NCBI RefSeq assembly: GCF_003293745.1
Contig: NZ_PTLZ01000002.1
Span: 620,001-684,000 of the forward strand
Direction of reading: 5' to 3'
DNA from: Herminiimonas fonticola
GTDB lineage: Bacteria; Pseudomonadota; Gammaproteobacteria; Burkholderiales; Burkholderiaceae_D
Length of the DNA: 64,000 bases
A program made the position numbers and the translations under genes. Every line of letters starts with the position of its first letter. Within the stretch, counting starts at the first letter, position 1. The notes under the pieces are model-generated. The model was not told the DNA's origin, did not search any database, and saw only the letters and a program-made list of their open reading frames with translations. Positions 1-9,540 of the stretch are shown here, in pieces.

Positions 1-962
1 AAGCACGAGCCGGCGCAGCGTATAGCGTAGTGGGTAGCCTGACTCTGGTTGCCACGCTGCTGGTGGTCGCGGTGTTGATGGAAAACGGTGTCATAGGTGC
101 GCCGGTTGCCGCGCTGGCCTTGTTGCTGGTGCTGACTGCGACAGAACCTTTTTCAGCCTTGCGTCGCGGCGCATTGGAGCTGGGACGCACTGTGCTGGCT
201 GCACGCCGCTTGAATCCGCGCTTGCAGGATGCTGATAGCCCAACAGTTAAACAAGCTTCTGTACTGTTTTTATCTGAGGATCTGATCCTTTCTTTGCATG
301 ATGTACGCGCGCATCCTGCAGGTCAGGATGCATCTGATACTTCGGTGCTGCAGGATATCTCCTTGAAGGTAGCTCGAAACGAGCGCGTGGCCTTGATCGG
401 GGCGAGCGGCGCAGGCAAATCGACCTTGATGGCGGTGATCGCCGGTGAACTGGCTGCACAGTCGGGAACGGTACAAGTTGCCGCTCACAGCCTGCTGACG
501 CAGAGGACGGAGTTATTTCAAGACAGTCTGCGCGACAACCTGCGTCTGGCGGACGCGACTGCGAATGACGCGCGCCTGTGGGATGTATTGCAGACGGCCG
601 GTCTGGCGGATGACGTGGCAAAAATGCCGAACGGGCTGGATACGCGCCTGGGTGAGGGCGGCTTGGGATTGTCCGGTGGGCAACTACGTCGTCTGGCCTT
701 GGCGCGCTTGTTATTGCGCGATGTGCCGCTGTGGTTGCTGGACGAACCGACCGAAGGGCTGGATCCACAGACTGCGCGCGATGTTTTGCAGCGTTTGGAC
801 AAGCTGGCAGCAGGCCGCAGCCTTTTGCTGGCAACGCATGTACGGCGCGAGGCCGCGTTGGCGAACCGCTTGGTTTGTATGGAACATGGGCGTATTGTTA
901 TGGACGTGATGCGTGGCGATACGGGTTTTGACCTTGTATTGAATACGCTGCGACCGGATTAA
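1..962 (+). CDS. cydC: Thiol/glutathione ABC exporter subunit CydC, C-terminal part (5' truncated by window)
   Basis: The reading frame is open from the window edge (GCA at 3-5 onwards), so the GTG at 30 is internal and the gene starts upstream. What remains is the end of the transmembrane domain (hydrophobic run near bases 40-150) and a complete nucleotide-binding domain: Walker A GASGAGKST near 400-425, signature LSGGQLRRLALARLLL, Walker B LWLLDEPTEGLD and a switch histidine in LLATHVRRE. CydDC exports cysteine and glutathione to the periplasm and is needed to assemble cytochrome bd. Assignment to CydC rests on position directly before cydAB; the ATPase domain alone would fit other ABC exporters. 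cydD is presumably outside the window. Confidence 0.85.
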   Translation, partial: ARAGAAYSVVGSLTLVATLLVVAVLMENGVIGAPVAALALLLVLTATEPFSALRRGALELGRTVLAARRLNPRLQDADSPTVKQASVLFLSEDLILSLHDVRAHPAGQDASDTSVLQDISLKVARNERVALIGASGAGKSTLMAVIAGELAAQSGTVQVAAHSLLTQRTELFQDSLRDNLRLADATANDARLWDVLQTAGLADDVAKMPNGLDTRLGEGGLGLSGGQLRRLALARLLLRDVPLWLLDEPTEGLDPQTARDVLQRLDKLAAGRSLLLATHVRREAALANRLVCMEHGRIVMDVMRGDTGFDLVLNTLRPD

Positions 963-1015
963 TTTCGACCCCGACCACTGCGCGGCAAAGAATTTAAGTC
1001 TTAAAAGGGAGCTAC

Positions 1016-2617
1016 ATGGAACTCGATATTGTTTCGTTATCACGGTTACAGTTCGCCACCACGGCGCTGTATCACTTTCTGTTTGTCCCACTCACAATCG
1101 GACTTTCCATTCTGCTGGCAATCATGGAGACGGTCTATGTCATGACCGGCCGTGTCATCTGGCGCGACATGACCAAGTTCTGGGGCACGCTGTTCGGTAT
1201 CAACTTTGCCATGGGCGTTGCGACCGGCATCGTGATGGAATTCCAGTTCGGCATGAACTGGAGTTACTACAGCCACTACGTCGGCGACATTTTCGGCGCG
1301 CCGCTGGCGATTGAAGGCTTGATGGCCTTCTTCATGGAAGCGACCTTCGTTGGCCTGTTCTTTTTCGGTTGGGACAAACTATCCAAAGTCGGCCATTTGA
1401 TTTCAACCTGGGCGGTCGCCATAGGTTCCAATTTCTCAGCATTGTGGATTTTGATTGCCAATGGCTGGATGCAAAATCCGGTCGGCTCTGCCTTCAATCC
1501 GGAAACCATGCGTATGGAAGTCACCGACTTCGCCGCTGTGCTGACCAACCCGGTTGCGCAAGCCAAATTCGTGCACACCGTATCCGCCGGCTATGTGACA
1601 GCTGCGATTTTCGTGCTGGGTATCTCGGCCTGGTATGTGCTGAAGGGGCGTCACCTTGAACTGGCAAAACGCTCGATGACAGTTGCCGCATCTTTCGGTC
1701 TGGCCGCATCCTTGTCGGTCGTCGTGCTCGGTGATGAAAGCGGTTATCTGTCGACCGAACATCAAAAGATGAAGCTGGCGGCAGTGGAAGGCATGTGGAA
1801 AACACAGGATGCGCCGGCAAACTTTACATTGGTTGGCTTCCCGAATCAGGAAGCGCGCGAAACGCATTACGCGATTCATATTCCCGCATTGATGGGTTTG
1901 ATCGGTACACGTTCGCTGGATACAGTCATCCCCGGCATTAACGAACTGGTGCAGCGCGCTGAATTGCGTATTCACAATGGCATCAAGGCTTACGATGCGC
2001 TGCAAAAAATTCGTGAAGCGGGCAGCAGCAGTCAAATTACACCGGCGATGCGTTATGCATTCGAAGAAACCGGTAACGATCTGGGCTACGCATTACTGCT
2101 CAAACGCTATGTAGACGATCCGCGGCTGGCGACGCCAGAGCAAATATCCAAAGCTGCTTTCGATACCGTGCCGCAGGTGGCGCCGCTGTTCTGGTTATTC
2201 CGCATCATGGTGGCGATCGGCATGTTCATGATTTTGCTGACCGCCGTGTTCTTTGTATTGTCTGCGAAGCGACAGCTTGATAGATATCGATGGCTGCTCA
2301 AGCTCGCTGTATTCGCGATTCCGTTGCCTTGGATTGCGATTGAGTCGGGCTGGCTGGTTGCCGAATTTGGCCGTCAACCTTGGGTGATTGAAGGTGTGTT
2401 GCCGACTGCCGTTGCCGTATCGCACCTTGGTATCAAAACCTTGCTGATTACGCTGGCTGGCTTCGTGGCGATTTATACGGTGCTGTTCATCATCGAGATG
2501 AAGCTCATTTTCAAAATCATCCGCAAAGGGCCGACGACAGAACATTCGCCGGAAGCAGGAGCCTATGGCAAAACAACTGCCGCTTCCATTCCAGCAGCCA
2601 CACCGGAGCCACTATGA
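1016..2617 (+). CDS. cydA: Cytochrome bd ubiquinol oxidase subunit I
   Basis: Subunit I of the bd-type terminal oxidase, an inner membrane enzyme that oxidises ubiquinol and reduces oxygen to water without pumping protons. 533 residues, close to E. coli CydA (522). Heme ligands are visible: His20 in TALYHFLFVP, a His near residue 186 in FVHTVSAGY and the conserved GRQPW motif after the quinol loop. The stretch between VGFPNQEARETHYAI and VAPLFWLFRIMV is long, like the E. coli type Q-loop rather than the short CioA type. Preceded by AAAAGGGAG at about 1002-1010, a good ribosome site. The stop overlaps the cydB start by four bases. Confidence 0.97.
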   Translation: MELDIVSLSRLQFATTALYHFLFVPLTIGLSILLAIMETVYVMTGRVIWRDMTKFWGTLFGINFAMGVATGIVMEFQFGMNWSYYSHYVGDIFGAPLAIEGLMAFFMEATFVGLFFFGWDKLSKVGHLISTWAVAIGSNFSALWILIANGWMQNPVGSAFNPETMRMEVTDFAAVLTNPVAQAKFVHTVSAGYVTAAIFVLGISAWYVLKGRHLELAKRSMTVAASFGLAASLSVVVLGDESGYLSTEHQKMKLAAVEGMWKTQDAPANFTLVGFPNQEARETHYAIHIPALMGLIGTRSLDTVIPGINELVQRAELRIHNGIKAYDALQKIREAGSSSQITPAMRYAFEETGNDLGYALLLKRYVDDPRLATPEQISKAAFDTVPQVAPLFWLFRIMVAIGMFMILLTAVFFVLSAKRQLDRYRWLLKLAVFAIPLPWIAIESGWLVAEFGRQPWVIEGVLPTAVAVSHLGIKTLLITLAGFVAIYTVLFIIEMKLIFKIIRKGPTTEHSPEAGAYGKTTAASIPAATPEPL

Positions 2618-3768
2618 TTCTGCACACACTTATCGACTACGACATCCTGCGTCTGATCTGGTGGAGTTTGATCGGCGTGCTCTTGCTGGCTTTCGCGGTC
2701 ACCGACGGCTTCGATCTGGGCACGGGAATCTTGCTGCCCTTCGTCGCGAAAACCGATATTGAACGGCGCGTGGTGATTAACAGCGTCGGCCCGGTATGGG
2801 AAGGCAATCAGGTCTGGCTGATCCTTGGTGGCGGTGCCATTTTTGCCGCATGGCCGCAGCTTTATGCAGTGGCTTTCTCAGGCTTCTATCTAGCGATGTT
2901 TGCGATTCTGGTTGGCCTGATCTTGCGGCCGGTTGCCTTCAAGTTCCGTAGCAAGCGCGAAGAACCCGCATGGCGTGCACGCTGGGATTGGGTATTGTTC
3001 TTCTGCGGCTTCATACCGACGCTGATCTTTGGTGTGGCATTGGGCAATGTGCTGCAGGGTGTGCCGTTCCGATTGTCTGCCGACATGCATATTTTTTATG
3101 ACGGCAGCTTCTTCGGTTTGCTTAATCCATTCGCTGTGTTGTGCGGTCTGGTATCGGTAGCGATGCTGGTGATGCACGGTGCTGCGTGGTTGCAATTGAA
3201 AACGGAAGGTGCCATTGCAGAACGCGTGCGGCTCTACGGTAGCTTCGCTGCATTGGCGACCTTCGTACTGTATGCCTTTGCAGGTGTACTGCTGTGGGCT
3301 TACATAGATGGTTATCGCATCACCAGCGCGATCAATCCTATCGGGCCTTCCAATCCTCTACTAAAAACTGTTGATGGCCATGTCGGTGCATGGTTCGTCA
3401 ATTATGCGGCACAGCCGTGGACCTTGGCTGCACCTGTGCTGGGTTTGCTCGGTGCGCTTGGTGCATGGAGTGGCTTGCGCTTGCGTCGTGAAATTTTCAC
3501 GATTTTGAGTAGTGCGGTGAGTGTAGGTGGCATCGTACTTAGCGTAGGTGCATCGATGTTCCCGTTCATCCTGCCGTCGTCCATCGATCCGCGTGCCAGC
3601 CTGACGGTGTGGGATTCGTCATCGAGTCATCTGACGCTTTTCATCATGCTGGTGGTTACGGCAGTGTTCATCCCACTCATCGTGGCGTACACAACGTGGG
3701 TGTATCACGTGTTGTGGGGCAAGGTAGATGAACAGGCGATACGCGATGAAAGCGGTCACGCGTACTGA
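2614..3768 (+). CDS. cydB: Cytochrome bd ubiquinol oxidase subunit II
   Basis: Subunit II of cytochrome bd, the heme-free structural partner of CydA. 384 residues (E. coli 379) with about eight to nine hydrophobic segments and the family's N-terminal signatures FAVTDGFDLGTG and GPVWEGNQVWLILGGGA, which carry conserved acidic residues. It starts inside the cydA stop (ATGA overlap at 2614-2617), so the two are translationally coupled. A short hairpin and then cydX follow. Confidence 0.97.
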   Translation: MILHTLIDYDILRLIWWSLIGVLLLAFAVTDGFDLGTGILLPFVAKTDIERRVVINSVGPVWEGNQVWLILGGGAIFAAWPQLYAVAFSGFYLAMFAILVGLILRPVAFKFRSKREEPAWRARWDWVLFFCGFIPTLIFGVALGNVLQGVPFRLSADMHIFYDGSFFGLLNPFAVLCGLVSVAMLVMHGAAWLQLKTEGAIAERVRLYGSFAALATFVLYAFAGVLLWAYIDGYRITSAINPIGPSNPLLKTVDGHVGAWFVNYAAQPWTLAAPVLGLLGALGAWSGLRLRREIFTILSSAVSVGGIVLSVGASMFPFILPSSIDPRASLTVWDSSSSHLTLFIMLVVTAVFIPLIVAYTTWVYHVLWGKVDEQAIRDESGHAY

Positions 3769-3796
3769 TGTGTTGATGTATTGAATTTCGATGTTC

Positions 3797-3818
3797 GCCG
3801 CCATCGCATGATGGTGGC
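3797..3818 (+). other. Short hairpin between cydB and cydX
   Basis: GCCGCCATC (3797-3805) pairs with GATGGTGGC (3810-3818), nine pairs including one G-U, around a 4-base loop. No T tract follows, so it does not look like a terminator. It lies about 20 bases before the cydX start and could stabilise or set the level of the mRNA; that role is inference. Confidence 0.35.
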
Positions 3819-3839
3819 ATTTAGAGACAAGGATAAATC

Positions 3840-3962
3840 ATGTGGTACTTCGCCTGGATACTTGGTCTGCCGCTTGCCGCTGCGTTCGCAGTGCTGAATG
3901 CAATGTGGTACGAACTGATGGACGATGAAGCGATACGTAAAGAAAAACTTAGCAATCCATAA
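3840..3962 (+). CDS. cydX: Cytochrome bd small subunit CydX/CbdX (40 aa)
   Basis: A 40-residue single-span membrane protein that begins MWYFAWILGLPLAAAFAVLN and ends with a charged tail (ELMDDEAIRKEKLSNP). CydX packs against CydA and is needed for stability and activity of the bd oxidase. The opening MWYFAWILG and the YELMDDEA segment are the family hallmark. It sits 71 bases after cydB on the same strand with ACAAGGA about eight bases before the ATG. Its small size makes it easy to miss in automated calling. The combination of sequence and context makes the call firm. Confidence 0.93.
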   Translation: MWYFAWILGLPLAAAFAVLNAMWYELMDDEAIRKEKLSNP

Positions 3963-4023
3963 CCGGACGAGTTTTGTCGCGGTATGCGCGTAGGAGTTCG
4001 TTTCGATAAAATGGGGCTCTAAT

Positions 4024-4056
4024 TAAAACTTGCATGTTCGATGACAGCAAGTTTTA
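4024..4056 (+). terminator. Candidate terminator/hairpin after cydX
   Basis: A perfect 10-bp inverted repeat: TAAAACTTGC (4024-4033) and GCAAGTTTTA (4047-4056) with a 13-base loop. The 3' arm ends in TTTT, so it may end the cyd transcript, although the stem is AT-rich. It also lies only 38 bases before the antiporter ATG and could instead be a leader element or operator. Confidence 0.4.
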
Positions 4057-4094
4057 GACAATCAGTGTCAGTACCCAAAGAGATTCAAACCTAG

Positions 4095-5741
4095 ATGCAT
4101 ACCGTTACGATCGCTCTGGTCTTATTGCTGGCCGTATTGGCCAGCGGATTTTTTGCACGACTATTACCGATCAAGGTGCCTTTGCCCTTGGTGCAGATTG
4201 CAGTGGGAGCAGGTCTGGCTTACGGCTTTGGCATCAGCGTTCCACTTGATCCTGAATTCTTCTTCCTTTTTTTCATCCCACCATTGCTGTTCCTGGATGG
4301 CTGGCGCATTCCAAAAAGTGCCTTCTTTCGCGACTTCCGTCCGATTACCACGCTGGCGATCGGGCTGGTACTTTTTACCGTACTTGGCATGGGCTACTTC
4401 ATACACTGGATGATTCCATCCGTGCCGTTGGCCGCCGCGTTTGCATTGGCCGCCATTCTGTCGCCTACCGATCCGGTTGCCGTCTCTGCCATCGCTTCGC
4501 AAAGCCCGATTCCTCCGCGCCTGATGCATATACTCGAGGGTGAGGCATTACTCAACGATGCGTCCGGCCTGGTGTGTTTTCGCTTCGCCTTGGCGGCTGT
4601 GATTACCGGTACGTTCTCCTTTCTGGACGCATCCATGGAGTTCTTGTGGGCGGCAGGCGGCGGCTTGCTGGTCGGCGTACTTGTTGCATGGTTGATCGGT
4701 GTCGCGAATAAATGGCTGGTGGTCGCTGTCGGTGAAGACCCGGGTAGCCAGATTTTGATCAGTCTGCTGCTGCCATTTGCTGCTTATCTGTTGGCAGAAC
4801 ATCTGCAGGTTTCCGGCATTCTTGCCGCTGCTGCTGCCGGTATCACCACCCACTATACGGATATGGTGGGTCGCCGATTGGCGACAACGCGCATGCAGCG
4901 CCGCGCTGTGTGGGACACGATACAGATGGCGCTCAATGGTGTGATTTTTGTGATTCTCGGTGCACAAATACGTGCCACGATGGATGGCTTGCCTATGGTA
5001 GCCGCCAATATGGGATTGAATAACGTATGGTGGTTATCGCTCTACGTAATCGCAATCGGAGTCGCTTTAACCGTTCTGAGATTTCTGTGGGTGTGGAGTT
5101 CGCTCCGATTCACTTTGTTTAAAAAACACCGTGACCAGCCCAGCAAGATCAAACCTTCCATGCGCGTGCTCTTGTTGACCGCATGCTCAGGTGTGCGCGG
5201 TGCGATCACGCTGGCGGGTATTTTGACTCTGCCTTTATTGATGCCGGATGGCTCTGCATTCCCGGCGCGCGACTTACTGATTTTTCTGGCAAAAGGCGTG
5301 ATCCTGCTTTCCTTATTGAGCGCTAGTGTGGCCTTACCTTGGTTGAGCAAGGACATGAAGTTTGCACCCGAACCGGTGCTAGGCATGAATGAAGGAGATG
5401 CACGCGTCGCTGCAGCCGAAGCGGCGATACGTCACATCAAATCGATATGTGACGCTGCGCCTGCAGATGCAGAGAATAGCGGTCAGACAGAAGCAGCCAT
5501 GCGCGTTGCCGAACTCTATAAGCGACGACTGGACTACGGTTTAAGCGAAGGCGAAGAAGCCGCGCGCATACAATTGCTGGCAGAGAAAGAACGCGAACTG
5601 CGTTTGTCCGCCATACGAGCGGAGCGGGATGAATTATTCAAAATGTGGCTGCACAATAAACTTGACGATACCTTGCATCAGCGTTTGTTGCGCGAGCTGG
5701 ATTTGATTGAAGGGGCGTTGACGCGGAGTGTGCAGGAATAG
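4095..5741 (+). CDS. Na+/H+ antiporter, CPA1 family
   Basis: Inner membrane monovalent cation/proton antiporter of the CPA1 (NhaP/YjcE-like) family, 548 residues. Residues 1 to about 410 hold 11-12 hydrophobic segments with the family motifs FFFLFFIPPLLFLDGW, the ion-binding region AAILSPTDPVAVSAI and the downstream GEALLNDASGLV. The remaining ~130 residues are hydrophilic and charged, probably a cytoplasmic helical regulatory tail. Such proteins exchange Na+ or K+ for H+ in pH and salt homeostasis; ion preference cannot be read from sequence. It stands alone between the cyd genes and queE. Confidence 0.9.
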   Translation: MHTVTIALVLLLAVLASGFFARLLPIKVPLPLVQIAVGAGLAYGFGISVPLDPEFFFLFFIPPLLFLDGWRIPKSAFFRDFRPITTLAIGLVLFTVLGMGYFIHWMIPSVPLAAAFALAAILSPTDPVAVSAIASQSPIPPRLMHILEGEALLNDASGLVCFRFALAAVITGTFSFLDASMEFLWAAGGGLLVGVLVAWLIGVANKWLVVAVGEDPGSQILISLLLPFAAYLLAEHLQVSGILAAAAAGITTHYTDMVGRRLATTRMQRRAVWDTIQMALNGVIFVILGAQIRATMDGLPMVAANMGLNNVWWLSLYVIAIGVALTVLRFLWVWSSLRFTLFKKHRDQPSKIKPSMRVLLLTACSGVRGAITLAGILTLPLLMPDGSAFPARDLLIFLAKGVILLSLLSASVALPWLSKDMKFAPEPVLGMNEGDARVAAAEAAIRHIKSICDAAPADAENSGQTEAAMRVAELYKRRLDYGLSEGEEAARIQLLAEKERELRLSAIRAERDELFKMWLHNKLDDTLHQRLLRELDLIEGALTRSVQE

Positions 5742-5878
5742 TTTCTTATTTGTTGAGTCCTCCTTTTTTACACCAAAATTTAGTCTTAACGACAGGCTGG
5801 TTTTGAAATGATGTCAGCATGGAAACATGTGTAGCGCTTAAGTCGTCATAGGAGAATCTGGCAAACGCCTCTCTGGTC

Positions 5879-5884
5879 TATAAT
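5879..5884 (+). promoter_or_regulatory. Possible -10 box ahead of queE
   Basis: A perfect TATAAT lies about 100 bases before the queE start. No convincing -35 is found 16-18 bases upstream, so this is only a candidate for the promoter of the queE-queD-tadA run. No preQ1 riboswitch fold was recognised in the leader. Confidence 0.3.
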
Positions 5885-5983
5885 GACGACCCGCGACATA
5901 TAAGCAAACTAGCCTAGTTCCGCATTAATTTGCGACCTGCCATTTGCTCGCGACCTTGTATCAACCTTCATCCGGCCATCATT

Positions 5984-6619
5984 TTGACTTACAGCGTAAA
6001 AGAGATTTTCTACACTTTGCAGGGCGAGGGCGCGCACGCAGGGCGGCCTGCTGTGTTTTGTCGTTTCTCCGGCTGTAATTTATGGACAGGACGCGAGAGC
6101 GATAGGGCGACTGCGGTTTGCAAGTTTTGCGATACCGATTTTGTCGGCACCGATGGCGAAGGCGGCGGCAAGTTTTCCGATGCGACCAAGCTGGCGAATA
6201 CCATCAACGCCTTGTGGCCTGAGTCTTACACAGCAAGTAAATACGTGGTGTTTACCGGCGGTGAACCCTTGCTGCAACTCGACACAGAATTGATCGATGC
6301 GATGCACGCAATCGGTTTTGAAATCGCGATTGAAACCAACGGCACCTTGCCGGTGCCTGCTGGCGTGGACTGGATTTGTGTTAGCCCGAAGATGGGTTCG
6401 CAACTGGTGGTGCGCAAAGGCAGTGAATTGAAAGTCGTGATCCCGCAATTAGCGCAGTCGCTGGCTGCGTATGAAGATCTGGATTTTGAACACTTCTTCG
6501 TGCAGCCTATGGATGGTCCCTTGGTGGAACAGAACACCAAGCTTGCTATCGATGTTTGCAAACGCAATCCGAAATGGAAGCTGAGCATACAGACGCATAA
6601 ACTTTTACAGATACCTTGA
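5984..6619 (+). CDS. queE: 7-carboxy-7-deazaguanine synthase (radical SAM)
   Basis: Radical SAM enzyme converting 6-carboxytetrahydropterin to 7-carboxy-7-deazaguanine in the queuosine pathway. The first conserved segment is TYSVKEIFYTLQGEG, so I place the start at TTG 5984 (211 residues); a longer TTG start at 5930 only adds an unconserved leader. The cluster cysteines are unusually spaced, C-N-L-W...AVC-K-F-C (CX14CX2C), as known for proteobacterial QueE. The SAM-binding glycine segment VVFTGGEPLLQ is present. queD follows 39 bases later, the expected partner. No strong ribosome site is seen before the TTG, so the exact start is uncertain. Confidence 0.92.
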   Translation: MTYSVKEIFYTLQGEGAHAGRPAVFCRFSGCNLWTGRESDRATAVCKFCDTDFVGTDGEGGGKFSDATKLANTINALWPESYTASKYVVFTGGEPLLQLDTELIDAMHAIGFEIAIETNGTLPVPAGVDWICVSPKMGSQLVVRKGSELKVVIPQLAQSLAAYEDLDFEHFFVQPMDGPLVEQNTKLAIDVCKRNPKWKLSIQTHKLLQIP

Positions 6620-6658
6620 CGCTTGTTCGTCACTCACTAGTCGCTTTACAGAAAAATC

Positions 6659-7108
6659 ATGCTGACAATTACCCGCAAACTTGAATTCGATGCCGGTCAC
6701 CGTATTCCCGACCACAAGAGCCAATGCCGCAATCTGCACGGCCATCGCTATACGCTCGAAATCACGCTGGTCGGCAATGTGATCGATGAAGAGGGTAGTT
6801 CCGATAACGGCATGATCATGGATTTTTCGGATATCAAATCTCTGGCGAAACAGCATTTGGTCGATGTCTGGGATCACTCGTTTATCGTCTATGAAGAAGA
6901 TGCGAAGGTGCGTGAGTTCCTCGAGAGTATTCCGGGTCACAAAACCGTGATCATCGACCGTATTCCTACCGTCGAAAATCTGGCGCAAACCGCGTTCAAT
7001 ATCTTGAATGCAGCGTACAAGGATCATTACGGCACGGGCTTGCGTTTGCACAAACTGGTGCTGCACGAAACGCCAAACTGCTGGGCTGAAATCACTGCGG
7101 AAGGCTGA
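6659..7108 (+). CDS. queD: 6-carboxy-5,6,7,8-tetrahydropterin synthase
   Basis: Zinc enzyme that turns 7,8-dihydroneopterin triphosphate into 6-carboxytetrahydropterin, the substrate of QueE. 149 residues. The zinc histidines are visible in FDAGHRIPD and the HGHRYTLE pair, and the catalytic cysteine in SQCRNLHGH; a later DHSFIVYEED and HETPNCWAEI complete the pattern of the QueD/PTPS family. It lies between queE and tadA on the same strand, consistent with a tRNA-modification operon. Confidence 0.95.
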   Translation: MLTITRKLEFDAGHRIPDHKSQCRNLHGHRYTLEITLVGNVIDEEGSSDNGMIMDFSDIKSLAKQHLVDVWDHSFIVYEEDAKVREFLESIPGHKTVIIDRIPTVENLAQTAFNILNAAYKDHYGTGLRLHKLVLHETPNCWAEITAEG

Positions 7109-7627
<519 letters not shown>

Positions 7628-7783
7628 CAATCTTTAGATCGACTTTGCGACATTCTTCGTTGCAGCATTACTGCTGATCGTTTCCCCGTTTCCTGATTTC
7701 CCTCGTTGAACCACACGCCGTTGGCGCACTCCAACCGAATAATCGTGGCTGCTTGCCATTGTTTCACCATGGAGAAAGTCATC

Positions 7784-8584
7784 ATGGATGCAGCGCGTTC
7801 CATCGAAATTTCTGCTCAAGATCAAAAACTGAAGCCGCCCAGCCTGTTGTTATTGGCGCTGGAAGGCCGTGCGCCTTGGGAGTTTGGCGCTTCCCTGCTG
7901 GCATTTCCCTTGTTGAAAAATGGTCCGCGAGGCGACGGCCATCCTGTGATGGTTTTACCGGGTTTGATGGCTGGAGATGTCTTGACTTTGTTCCTGCGCA
8001 AATTCCTGCAGGGCAGCGGTTATACGGCTTATGCGTGGCAACAAGGTTGGAATCTTGGGCCGCGTGAAGGCGTGCTTGACGCATGTATCGCGCGCGTCAA
8101 GGAGCTGCGCGAAAAGCATGGTCAAAAAGTCAGCCTGATCGGCTGGAGTCTGGGTGGAATTTTCGCTCGTGAAATTGCCAAAGCGTTACCGAATGATGTG
8201 CGCCTGGTGATTACATTGGGTTCGCCATTTACCGGTCATCCAAAGGCGAACAATGTGTGGCGACTGTATGAGGCAGTCAGTGGTAAAACTGCAATCGACG
8301 ATGTGCAGATTGTCGAAATCCGGAAGCCGCCACCAGTGCCAAGCACCTCGATTTTCAGTCGCAGCGATGGTATTGTGTCGTGGCAATGTTGCGTCCAGGA
8401 AGAGGGCGAACAAGCGGAAAATATCGAAGTCCATGGCAGTCATACCGGCATGGTCGTCAATCCGACGGTTCTGCATGTGATTGCCGATCGACTTGCGCAA
8501 GCCGATGGAAAATGGCAGCGCTTCGACAGGGATGGTCATCAAGGTATAAAAAAGTGCATTTATCGCGATCCAAAGCGCGCATAA
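7784..8584 (+). CDS. Alpha/beta hydrolase (esterase/lipase-like)
   Basis: A 266-residue alpha/beta hydrolase with the nucleophile elbow GWSLGG and the oxyanion-type segment VMVLPGLMAGD near the N-terminus; the sequence HGSHTGMVVNP near the end supplies the likely catalytic His. Start chosen at ATG 7784 because GGAGAAAG lies six bases upstream; ATG 7769 and TTG 7706 are in frame further up. No signal peptide is obvious. Substrate unknown. A second, unrelated alpha/beta hydrolase gene follows 28 bases later. Confidence 0.75.
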   Translation: MDAARSIEISAQDQKLKPPSLLLLALEGRAPWEFGASLLAFPLLKNGPRGDGHPVMVLPGLMAGDVLTLFLRKFLQGSGYTAYAWQQGWNLGPREGVLDACIARVKELREKHGQKVSLIGWSLGGIFAREIAKALPNDVRLVITLGSPFTGHPKANNVWRLYEAVSGKTAIDDVQIVEIRKPPPVPSTSIFSRSDGIVSWQCCVQEEGEQAENIEVHGSHTGMVVNPTVLHVIADRLAQADGKWQRFDRDGHQGIKKCIYRDPKRA

Positions 8585-8612
8585 GTTTTAACTATTTTTT
8601 GAAAGTTTCAGT

Positions 8613-9527
8613 TTGCCCATCGCTAAAGTAAATGATCTCGATATCTGGTACGACACGCAAGGCGATCCAGGCAACCCACCGCTTTTGTTGATAGTCGGCT
8701 TGGGGATGCAATCGGTATCCTGGCCGGAGTCGTTTTGCAATGGTCTGGTCGAGCGCGGTTTTTATCTGATTCGCTTCGACAATCGTGACAATGGTTTATC
8801 GACCAAGCTGCATCATCTGGGCAAGCCGAACACGCTGCTGGCCGTGATGAAAATGGCGTTGCGGATGAAGCTTGCTGCTGGCTATAAACTTGACGATATG
8901 GCGGCGGATGCGATCGGCCTGATGGATGCACTCGATATTCCCAGGGCACACATAGTCGGCGCTTCGATGGGCGGCATGATTGCGCAGATCGTTGCCGCAC
9001 GTTATCCGGAACGCGTACTCAGTTTGACTTCCATCATGTCGACCAGCGGTAGGCGCGGTTTGCCGGGGCCGACACGCGCAGCGCGTAAAGTGCTTTTCGC
9101 GCCCGCACCAGATCCGACAAATCACGCAGCGCTAACCGAGCATTTCGTCAATACGATGCAAGTGATAGGCAGCCCGGCTTATCCGACCTCGCAAGAGGTT
9201 TTGCAGAAAAGGGTCGCTCATACCATCAAACGCAGTCTGGAGCCGGTCGCCACGACAAGGCAACTGTTGGCCATAGGTGCGTCCGGTGATCGCGTCGAAC
9301 TTTTGAAAAGCATTACCGTACCTACTTTAGTCATTCACGGTATTGAAGATCCGTTAGTACCGATTGCAGGCGGACGTGAAACTGCACACTTGATACCGAA
9401 CGCAGTGATGCTAGAGATCGCCGGCATGGGGCACGATTTGCCTGATCAATTAGCCGAAGAAATCACAGCAAAAATCGCTATGCATTGCCATGCTGCAGAT
9501 GCAATGACAGTCGCCACACCAGCATAG
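8613..9527 (+). CDS. Alpha/beta fold hydrolase
   Basis: 304 residues, typical of the alpha/beta hydrolase superfamily: LLLIVGLGMQSVSW near the N-terminus (oxyanion region), nucleophile elbow GASMGG, acid in VIHGIEDPLVP and catalytic His in AGMGHDLP. It resembles the large group annotated as hydrolases of esters or related carbonyl compounds. The start is a TTG; no in-frame ATG precedes the conserved core. An LD-carboxypeptidase gene follows 13 bases downstream, suggesting cotranscription. The substrate cannot be deduced. Confidence 0.8.
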   Translation: MPIAKVNDLDIWYDTQGDPGNPPLLLIVGLGMQSVSWPESFCNGLVERGFYLIRFDNRDNGLSTKLHHLGKPNTLLAVMKMALRMKLAAGYKLDDMAADAIGLMDALDIPRAHIVGASMGGMIAQIVAARYPERVLSLTSIMSTSGRRGLPGPTRAARKVLFAPAPDPTNHAALTEHFVNTMQVIGSPAYPTSQEVLQKRVAHTIKRSLEPVATTRQLLAIGASGDRVELLKSITVPTLVIHGIEDPLVPIAGGRETAHLIPNAVMLEIAGMGHDLPDQLAEEITAKIAMHCHAADAMTVATPA

Positions 9528-9540
9528 ACCGGATAGCAGA

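Noticed and set aside
1436-2035. A 199-residue antisense frame inside cydA
   Set aside because: It is composed of His/Arg/Gln-rich sequence typical of the reverse frame of a real gene, has no ribosome site and no recognisable domain.
5742-5983. preQ1 riboswitch ahead of the queuosine genes
   Set aside because: No preQ1-I type stem with the A-rich tail or other known fold could be drawn; only a TATAAT is seen.
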